From assembly GCA_947475645.1 (NCBI GenBank), contig CANJNU010000086.1, positions 1-5,407 of the forward strand: a stretch of 5,407 nucleotides of DNA, read 5' to 3'. Numbering within the stretch: the stretch's first letter is position 1; each line of letters opens with the position of its first letter. The notes beneath the pieces are model-generated. The model did not search any database, was not told where the DNA came from, and saw nothing but the letters and a program-made list of their open reading frames with translations. The translations under genes were made by a program, and so were the position numbers. Source of the stretch: Bacteriovoracaceae bacterium (GTDB taxonomy: Bacteria > Bdellovibrionota > UBA1018). Of this stretch, positions 1 to 4,376 are shown in pieces.

Positions 1-423
1 AATTGCCCAAATATTGCGCTTTTCTACGGTGGTGCCGATATTGTGAATTTTAACAATGTCAGCGTGTTCTTGCGCCAGGTGATTCAGCTCTTCCATTAAC
101 TCGTTGTAGTTATGAAAACGAGTGTCCTCTGTTGGAAAGTCGAACATCGTCTCGTGCCCGCCACGTGCAACTTCTTGATCGAAATTGCCAAGGATCTTGA
201 ATCCCCCCTGGTTAAGCTCGTTGATCGAATTCTCATTCGCGAAACCCCAAACGCTATCCGAACGCACAGCTTCAATGCTGACGCCGCGATCGGCAATTTG
301 TGAGCGCTGCTCTTTGGTCCTTGCTTCAATTTGAATGAAGCGCTGATCGGCGAACGCTGAGGGAAGGGTAAGTAGCCCGATAAGGCCGAGACCCAGTAGT
401 GTAAAACGTTGATTCAATTTCAT
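1..423 (-). CDS. Secreted M14-family zinc carboxypeptidase, N-terminal part (runs off left edge)
   Basis: An open frame reads leftward from an ATG at 423-421 to base 1 with no stop, giving 141 codons; the rest lies outside the window. A Shine-Dalgarno AAGGAG (431-436, minus strand) sits 7 bases before the ATG and fixes the start. Residues 1-25 form a classic signal peptide: KLNQR, a hydrophobic core LLGLGLIGLLTL, then SAFA before DQ, the likely cleavage site. Residues 26-93 look like a pro-region. Residues 94-141 match the start of an M14 carboxypeptidase domain: the 'FPTEDTRFHNYNELMEEL' opening, then 'DIVKIHNIGTTVEKRNIWAI', equivalent to the family pattern of an early helix followed by 'iG.S.EgR.i'. 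The zinc-binding HxxE region and catalytic Glu would lie further on and cannot be checked. The predicted role is an exported peptidase trimming C-terminal residues from proteins or peptides. The family call is fairly secure; substrate and symbol are unknown. Confidence 0.82.
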   Translation of the reverse strand, partial: MKLNQRFTLLGLGLIGLLTLPSAFADQRFIQIEARTKEQRSQIADRGVSIEAVRSDSVWGFANENSINELNQGGFKILGNFDQEVARGGHETMFDFPTEDTRFHNYNELMEELNHLAQEHADIVKIHNIGTTVEKRNIWAI

Positions 424-560
424 GGACGAGCTCCTTCTCGTTGATCGGTTTAGTCCGCCTCAGTCTAAGCATCAGTGGGCCAGACGGCAATGGGGGGGAG
501 GAAAAAAACTTATGGAATTCTGACTAGTTGCGACAACTTTCGCGATCATTGTTAAGCCTG

Positions 561-588
561 ACTATTTTGCTAAGGTTTTGACGGTCAA
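561..588 (-). promoter_or_regulatory. Candidate housekeeping-type promoter for the M14 peptidase gene
   Basis: On the minus strand, TTGACC (583-588) matches the -35 consensus TTGACA at 5 of 6 positions. AATAGT (561-566) matches the -10 consensus TATAAT at 4 of 6, with a 16-base spacer. Transcription would begin near 554 and leave a leader of about 130 bases. A weaker alternative lies nearer the gene: TTGTCG (531-536) and CATAAG (509-514), also with a 16-base spacer. Neither is certain. Confidence 0.3.
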
Positions 589-597
589 TTCCGATAG
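571..597 (+). promoter_or_regulatory. FliA (sigma-28)-type promoter for the small zinc-finger-like gene
   Basis: The sequence reads TAAGGTTT (571-578), 11 bases, then TCCGATAG (590-597). The sigma-28 consensus from enterobacteria is TAAAGTTT-N11-GCCGATAA. The first box matches 7 of 8 positions, the second 6 of 8, and the spacing is exact. The predicted transcript start is near 604, leaving a leader of roughly 57 bases before the ATG at 661. In Bdellovibrio, FliA is reported as a main driver of attack-phase transcription, so this would place the downstream gene in a motility or hunting-phase regulon. The match is seen in the sequence; sigma factor use is inferred. Confidence 0.6.
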
Positions 598-607
598 GTT
601 CAGTGTA

Positions 608-628
608 CGGAGCGATGAATCAGCTCCG
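608..628 (+). other. Stem-loop near the predicted 5' end of the 661-936 mRNA
   Basis: CGGAGC (608-613) pairs perfectly with GCTCCG (623-628) around a 9-base loop. It begins only about 4 bases after the transcript start predicted from the FliA-type promoter. Hairpins at an mRNA's 5' end often protect it from 5'-end-dependent decay. No T-tract follows, so it is not a terminator. The function is inferred from position only. Confidence 0.35.
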
Positions 629-660
629 AAAATGATCAGACTAGAGAGAGGGGAATCAGC

Positions 661-936
661 ATGGGTAAAGAGGGCGTAGAAAAGAAACCAGGACATTCAC
701 ACGAACCCAAAGCATCTGCACCGGTTCGCACTAAGGGTCACACTCCATTGCCTGACGGTTGTCACGGCTGGGGCTGTAAAGCAAAAGCTCACCGCTTTAA
801 TTTCTGTGACCAGCATTATGAGCACTTCAAATTTGGATTGATTAAGAAGACAGGTGAGCCTGTCTCTGATTACGATAAAAAGTTCGAGCATTTTGCTGCT
901 TACACAAAAAAGCAATCTGCTCAAAAGGCTGCGTGA
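661..936 (+). CDS. Small protein with a C-x4-C-x9-C-x2-H zinc-finger-like motif, function unknown
   Basis: A 91-residue soluble protein with no signal peptide or membrane segment. The ATG at 661 follows a purine-rich ribosome site (AGAGGGGA, 647-654) with a 6-base spacer. Residues 1-28 are rich in Lys, His and Pro and probably disordered. The core contains Cys34, Cys39, Cys49 and His52 in the order C-x4-C-x9-C-x2-HY, followed by aromatic residues and Gly59. This spacing resembles the small zinc-binding modules (C...C...C..HY..w...G) in many phage and HNH-associated proteins, so a single bound zinc is plausible. Residues 60-91 are charged and probably helical, ending in Lys/Ala/Gln. I do not recognise a named family. 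The gene stands alone between a FliA-type promoter and a strong terminator, suggesting a monocistronic, motility-phase transcript. DNA, RNA or protein binding are all possible; none is shown. That it is a real gene is well supported by the ribosome site, promoter and terminator. Confidence 0.8.
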   Translation: MGKEGVEKKPGHSHEPKASAPVRTKGHTPLPDGCHGWGCKAKAHRFNFCDQHYEHFKFGLIKKTGEPVSDYDKKFEHFAAYTKKQSAQKAA

Positions 937-980
937 TTTAGCATCACGCAAAAGCGCTGTACCCACCACCACCTCCTCGA

Positions 981-1024
981 GAAGGCTCCGGTATCATCCC
1001 GATATCGGGGCCTTCTTTCTTTTT
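981..1024 (+). terminator. Strong intrinsic terminator after the small zinc-finger-like gene
   Basis: Bases 981-995 pair with 1001-1015 over 15 continuous base pairs, including two G-T wobbles, around the 5-base loop ATCCC. The run TTTCTTTTT (1016-1024) follows directly. This is a textbook Rho-independent terminator for rightward transcription, 44 bases after the stop codon at 934-936. Its T-tract ends only 11 bases before the tauE-family ATG, so it could also act as a leaky terminator or attenuator for that gene. A shorter perfect 7-bp hairpin (931-937 with 943-949) overlaps the stop codon but has no T-tract. Confidence 0.88.
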
Positions 1025-1035
1025 AGAATAAAAAT

Positions 1036-1923
1036 ATGATCATCGAACTCAACACTCGAAATTTTCTTCTTCTGGCGCTGGTTGTTGTCGCGGTTGGCTT
1101 TACGGTTTACGCGCTCACTCATTTCAGAAAGTCGACCGACCGCAATACGACGCCGTGGCTAATGGCTGTCGGTTTTATTACCGATTTCTTAGACACCTTG
1201 GGCATTGGGTCTTACGCAACGACCACCGCACTTTGGAGAATAAAAAGATCGGTCGACGATCGTATGTTACCTGGCACTTTAAATGTAGGGCACGCTTGGC
1301 CTACATTTGCGCAAGCGGCAATTTTCCTGGTCAGTGTTTCGGTCGACGACGTCACTCTCCTTCTTTTGATTGGCTCAGCAGTGGTGGGCGCGTGGTTCGG
1401 GGCGGGAATTTCGGTACGCCTCTCTCGCAATAAAGTACGTCTTTTTGTGGGGGGTGGTCTCGCTGTTGCGGCAATTCTTATGTTGGCGGGAATGTTTCAA
1501 ACTTTTCCCGTCGGAGGCGAGAGCTTGGGGTTGTCCGGCTGGAGGCTCGCCGTCGGTGCCGTGGCTTGTGCAGTATTTGGTGGTCTAATGACCCTAGGAA
1601 TCGGCGCATACGCACCCATCATGATTACAGTCTCACTTCTAGGAATGAGCCCCTCGGGGGCATTTCCTATTATGATGGGTGCCTGTGCCTTCTTGATGCC
1701 TGCTGCAAATATTCGATTTCTAAAAAATCAAGCTTACTCAACTTCTGCAGCACTTGGCCTCACTTTGGGTGGAGTGCCTGGCGTGTTGGTTGCGGCGTGG
1801 GTAGTAAAATCAATTCCCCTGCAGCTTCTTAAAATATTGGTGGTGGTCGTTGCGTCCTACACTTCGTTTAATCTCATTCGCGAAGCGGCTAGAGGCGGGC
1901 AGGGTGGCGCTATAGACGAATAG
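1036..1923 (+). CDS. TauE/SafE (TSUP) family membrane permease
   Basis: A 295-residue, very hydrophobic protein with about eight predicted membrane segments: roughly residues 9-28, 41-62, 88-103, 106-127, 134-154, 169-203 (probably more than one pass), 209-229, 238-257 and 262-281. It carries two related segments typical of this family's internal duplication: 'TLGIGSYA' (54-61) in the first half and 'TLGIGAYA' (186-193) in the second. Other conserved features are 'FPIMMGACAFLMPAA' (210-224) and 'GGVPGVLVAAWVV' near the C-terminus. Family members move sulfite, sulfoacetate or other small organosulfur anions out of or into the cell; the substrate here cannot be told. The ATG at 1036 is the first start after an in-frame TAG at 1024-1026 and places the first helix correctly, but no Shine-Dalgarno is visible. 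The start lies just after a strong terminator, so its promoter is unclear. Its last 14 bases overlap the end of rph on the other strand. Confidence 0.85.
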   Translation: MIIELNTRNFLLLALVVVAVGFTVYALTHFRKSTDRNTTPWLMAVGFITDFLDTLGIGSYATTTALWRIKRSVDDRMLPGTLNVGHAWPTFAQAAIFLVSVSVDDVTLLLLIGSAVVGAWFGAGISVRLSRNKVRLFVGGGLAVAAILMLAGMFQTFPVGGESLGLSGWRLAVGAVACAVFGGLMTLGIGAYAPIMITVSLLGMSPSGAFPIMMGACAFLMPAANIRFLKNQAYSTSAALGLTLGGVPGVLVAAWVVKSIPLQLLKILVVVVASYTSFNLIREAARGGQGGAIDE

Positions 1924-2686
1924 CGAGCCTTTCGAACGCAGCGAGCTGCACTTTTCGAACCTCGTCACAGGCAAGTACACCAGCATCAGTCATTAAGTCG
2001 AGTTCACGCTTTGAAAAAGCTTGTCGCTCTCCCGTTCCTTGAACCTCTACAAAATTTCCTTGCCCGGTAATTACAAAGTTCATGTCTACGTCGCCCGAAG
2101 AGTCTTCGTTATAATCCAAGTCGGTCAGAACTTGTCCGTTCAGCATGCCTACGCTAATTGCAGAAACGGTATCTACCATAATTTTGTTCAGAGCTTGTTC
2201 ACCGAACTTGCCCTCTTTTGCGAGCTTTCCTAATGCCATTGCTACGGCCACACACGCGCCCGAAATCGAAGCCGTGCGAGTGCCACCATCAGCTTGAAGC
2301 ACGTCGCAATCCACAAGAATCGCACGTTCACCCAAAGTGTCCAAGTTCACCATTGCACGCAGGGCGCGTCCAATCAGGCGTTGAATCTCTTGGGTGCGGC
2401 CCGAAACCTTCTCGCGGTCTCGCTTGCTGCGAGTATGGGTCGCACGGGGAAGCATTGAGTATTCGGCAGTGATCCAGCCTTTGCCCTTTCCCTTCAGCCA
2501 AGCAGGAACGCTTTCCTCAATGGAGGCGGTGCATAAAATATGAGTATTCCCGGCTTTAATCAGCACCGAACCCTCGGCATACCGATTTACCCCGGTCTCG
2601 ATCGTAAGGGGGCGAATCTGAGAGGGGGTTCTCCCCTGTGGTTCGCGAACAACTAATGGGTGAGAGGACTGATTTGTTTGAATCAT
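1910..2686 (-). CDS. rph: RNase PH, tRNA 3'-end phosphorolytic exoribonuclease
   Basis: A 258-residue protein that matches RNase PH along its whole length. The enzyme removes nucleotides after the CCA end of tRNA precursors using phosphate, releasing nucleoside diphosphates, and acts as a ring-shaped hexamer in the cytoplasm. Visible signatures are 'GRTPSQIRPLTIE' (18-30), 'EGSVLIKAGNTHILCTASIE' (38-57), 'GKGWITAEYSMLPRATHTR' (68-86), 'GRTQEIQRLIGRALRA' (96-111), 'DCDVLQADGGTRTASISGAC' (126-145, with the phosphate-binding TRTAS), and 'DLDYNEDSSGDVDMN' (189-203). Asp195 and Asp201 correspond to the catalytic acidic pair of the E. coli enzyme. The N-terminus has about 15 residues more than the E. 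coli protein before the conserved GR. The ATG at 2686-2684 is still preferred, because AGGA lies 7 bases upstream and no better internal start exists. It ends in TAG. It converges on the permease gene with a 14-base overlap and diverges from nadC, 26 bases away. Confidence 0.97.
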   Translation of the reverse strand: MIQTNQSSHPLVVREPQGRTPSQIRPLTIETGVNRYAEGSVLIKAGNTHILCTASIEESVPAWLKGKGKGWITAEYSMLPRATHTRSKRDREKVSGRTQEIQRLIGRALRAMVNLDTLGERAILVDCDVLQADGGTRTASISGACVAVAMALGKLAKEGKFGEQALNKIMVDTVSAISVGMLNGQVLTDLDYNEDSSGDVDMNFVITGQGNFVEVQGTGERQAFSKRELDLMTDAGVLACDEVRKVQLAAFERLAIRL

Positions 2687-2706
2687 GCCGATTTCCTGTG
2701 TATCCG
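2678..2706 (+). promoter_or_regulatory. Weak candidate promoter for nadC-birA, possibly giving a leaderless mRNA
   Basis: TTGAAT (2678-2683) and TATCCG (2701-2706) are separated by 17 bases, matching the sigma-70 consensus at 4 of 6 and 3 of 6 positions. Transcription would start at about 2712-2713, the A of the nadC ATG, so the message would have almost no leader. That fits the absence of a clear Shine-Dalgarno (only GAGAG next to the ATG). The element overlaps the start of rph. The match is weak and rests mostly on position. Confidence 0.2.
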
Positions 2707-2712
2707 TGAGAG

Positions 2713-3627
2713 ATGATCTTATCTACGAACTATCACGGTTTCTCGGAACAATGGAAGGCACTTCTGAAGTCGGGACTCCACGAGGATGGATGGCAGTGGG
2801 ACTGGACCAGTCTGGCAACGACAGGCCAGGGGGCTACCAGCAAAAAAATCATGCAGGCCAAGGTCGTGGCTAAGTCGGATGGAATTTGGGCTGCGTCGAG
2901 TTTAGTCTTTGCGCTTAACCAGCTTGCGAAAGAACTGGGATATTCGAAAGAGATCGTGAAGTCCTCGTTCGAAGACGGCGACTCTTTTAAAGTCGGGGCC
3001 GTGTTGGTGAACTGGAAGGGGCCCGCACCTTTGGTCTTGGCTCTTGAACGGCCATTTTTAAATTTAGCTTCTTACGTTTCAGGAATTGCAACGGCCACGC
3101 AAATTTTGGTCAACGAAGTGAAGCGCACTTGCCCCCAAGGAACTCCCCGCGTTACTTCAACGCGCAAAACCTTACCGGGCTATCGCGATGTCGGCGTTTT
3201 GGGTGTTTGTGCGGGGGGGGGATACAGTCACCGAGTGAGTCTTTCGGGTGGGGTACTCATTAAGGAGAATCACATTGCGGCGGCGGGCTCGATCTCGTTT
3301 GCGATCGAGAATGCACGGAGAATCGCGCCCCATGGACTAAAGATTGAAGTTGAAGTGCGATCGCTATTCGAGCTCAAACAAGCGCTTCGTGCCGAAGCCG
3401 ATGCAGTAATGCTTGATAATTTCACACCCTCTCAAGTGAAGGAAGGTTTAAAAATCATTTCAAAGGCGCGCCATTCGGTTGTGGTTGAGGTCTCTGGAGG
3501 TTTGAATCTTGGAAACATTGCCACCTACGCGATGCCCGGTGTTCACATTCTTTCGGTTGGATCGCTGACCCATTCGGTTAAAACCTGCGATTTCTCGCTA
3601 CTCGTTCAAGGTGTGAAAAAGGTGTGA
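2713..3627 (+). CDS. nadC: Nicotinate-nucleotide pyrophosphorylase (quinolinate phosphoribosyltransferase)
   Basis: A 304-residue protein, close to the 280-300 usual for NadC. It converts quinolinate and PRPP to nicotinate mononucleotide, CO2 and pyrophosphate in de novo NAD synthesis. Landmarks are 'ERPFLNLASYVSGIATAT' (112-129), 'TRKTLPGYRD' (150-159), 'GGGYSHR' (168-174), 'LIKENHI' (182-188), 'EVEV' (212-215), 'VMLDNF' (232-237), 'VEVSGGL' (258-264) and 'SVGSLTHS' (281-288). By motif alignment Arg113, Arg151, Lys152, His173, Arg174, Lys184, Glu214 and Asp235 are the substrate-binding residues known from the Mycobacterium tuberculosis enzyme, so the active site looks complete. The lysine of the usual 'KYAV' just before the GGG motif is absent (VLGV here), a minor divergence. 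Codons 167-170 contain a run of nine G. The ATG at 2713 is the first plausible start and has only a weak ribosome site. The stop overlaps the birA start. No nadA or nadB lies in the window. Confidence 0.96.
   Translation: MILSTNYHGFSEQWKALLKSGLHEDGWQWDWTSLATTGQGATSKKIMQAKVVAKSDGIWAASSLVFALNQLAKELGYSKEIVKSSFEDGDSFKVGAVLVNWKGPAPLVLALERPFLNLASYVSGIATATQILVNEVKRTCPQGTPRVTSTRKTLPGYRDVGVLGVCAGGGYSHRVSLSGGVLIKENHIAAAGSISFAIENARRIAPHGLKIEVEVRSLFELKQALRAEADAVMLDNFTPSQVKEGLKIISKARHSVVVEVSGGLNLGNIATYAMPGVHILSVGSLTHSVKTCDFSLLVQGVKKV
3213..3221 (+). repeat. Nine-G homopolymer inside nadC
   Basis: Nine consecutive G fill the codons for Ala167-Gly170, directly in the conserved GGG-x-x-HR active-site segment. 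The count present keeps the reading frame open. Tracts this long can slip during replication and are also prone to sequencing indels. A one-base change would destroy NadC from this point on and uncouple birA translation. Confidence 0.75.
3608..3626 (+). promoter_or_regulatory. Ribosome site and GTG start of birA, overlapping the nadC stop
   Basis: The birA frame begins with GTG at 3624-3626; its last two bases are also the first two of the nadC TGA (3625-3627). AAGGTG at 3608-3613 can serve as Shine-Dalgarno with a 10-base spacer, and it lies inside nadC codons. This arrangement implies translational coupling. No ATG or other start near it would include the conserved 'DSTN' segment. Confidence 0.6.
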
Positions 3628-4376
3628 CGACTCCTATACGACAGATTGTAGATCGGTGCGACTCGACAAATACGTTGGCGCGCAGTCTGGCAGATTCGGG
3701 CGCACCGCACGGATCTTGGGTCTCGGCTCGTATTCAGGACAAGGGCCGAGGTCGGCACGGTCGTAGCTGGGGGTCGATCGAGGGAAATCTCTTTCTTTCG
3801 CTCGTCGTTCGCATCGAGAATCCAGCGCTCTGGACGTGGATTCCGTTGGTCACCGGAATTGCGGTAACCCGCTTTCTGCGGCGCGAGTTTCCGGGGCTTC
3901 TTGTTCAATTAAAATGGCCGAACGACTTACGCGTTTCGCGCTCGAAATTGGGCGGAATTCTGTGCGAAGGGGTTTTGGGGCGTGATGCTCCGTTTGTAAT
4001 CGCGGGATTGGGTTTGAACTGTATCCGCGCGCCAGAAATTGTCGAACAGGCGACCACCAGCCTCAGCCATGAATGGAATAGTCTGCATCCGTTAGGCAAA
4101 GAGATTCGTGCTGATGATATTCGGAGTGGAATTGCGGAAGAAATTCTTTTTGTCTACTCGGAACTTCTTCAGTCAGGCGTCACGCCACTGACCCGAGAGT
4201 TTGAGATCTATTCAGAGCTGGTGCCTGGCACTCAAATTGAATGGGCCGATGTGGGTTCTGCAGAGACTCATCACGGAGAAGTACTTGGGCTAGGAGTAAG
4301 GGGTGAGCTTCGGGTTCAAGAAAATAAAACCGAGAAGTTTCTGACCTCTGAAGAAGTGAAGCTCAAGCTTCGGTAA
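3624..4376 (+). CDS. birA: Biotin--[acetyl-CoA carboxylase] ligase, catalytic type without repressor domain
   Basis: A 250-residue protein that activates biotin with ATP to biotinyl-5'-AMP and attaches it to the lysine of biotin carrier domains such as AccB. Motifs run in the expected order: 'DSTNTLA' (13-19), the biotin/AMP-binding loop 'GRGRHGRSW' (41-49), 'GNLFLSLVVR' (53-62), 'LKWPNDL' (95-101, with Lys96 equivalent to the key lysine), 'KLGGILCEG' (107-115) and 'IAGLGLNC' near 128-135. A small C-terminal beta domain follows from about residue 200 ('YSELVPGTQIEW'). There is no N-terminal winged-helix domain, so this is a group I ligase that should not act as the biotin operon repressor. 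It starts with GTG and overlaps nadC by 4 bases, so the two are very likely co-transcribed. In many bacteria birA is followed by coaX; here the next gene is on the other strand and converges with a 14-base overlap. The enzyme call is firm. Confidence 0.95.
   Translation: MTTPIRQIVDRCDSTNTLARSLADSGAPHGSWVSARIQDKGRGRHGRSWGSIEGNLFLSLVVRIENPALWTWIPLVTGIAVTRFLRREFPGLLVQLKWPNDLRVSRSKLGGILCEGVLGRDAPFVIAGLGLNCIRAPEIVEQATTSLSHEWNSLHPLGKEIRADDIRSGIAEEILFVYSELLQSGVTPLTREFEIYSELVPGTQIEWADVGSAETHHGEVLGLGVRGELRVQENKTEKFLTSEEVKLKLR

Noticed and set aside
112..303. 63-codon plus-strand ORF inside the peptidase region
   Set aside because: The opposite strand holds a continuous frame with signal peptide, Shine-Dalgarno and M14 similarity, which explains this region fully.
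376..383. CCCGATAA, a good match to the sigma-28 -10 box
   Set aside because: Bases 357-364, where the -35 box should be, match at only about 2 of 8 positions, and the site lies inside the peptidase signal-peptide coding region pointing the wrong way.
495..523. Three-residue ORF (ATG GAA TTC TGA at 512) after a GGGAGG-like site
   Set aside because: Too short to evaluate, no promoter of its own and no regulatory residue pattern. The G-run and A-run make such a purine-rich site likely by chance.
549..576. Sigma-70 promoter TTGTTA-N16-TAAGGT with extended TGC
   Set aside because: The -10 matches only 3 of 6 positions and overlaps the better sigma-28 -35 box. It may be a secondary promoter but is not strong enough to list.
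697..972. 91-codon minus-strand ORF opposite the small zinc-finger gene
   Set aside because: It is antisense to a gene with a good ribosome site, promoter, terminator and motif, and its own product shows no recognisable pattern.
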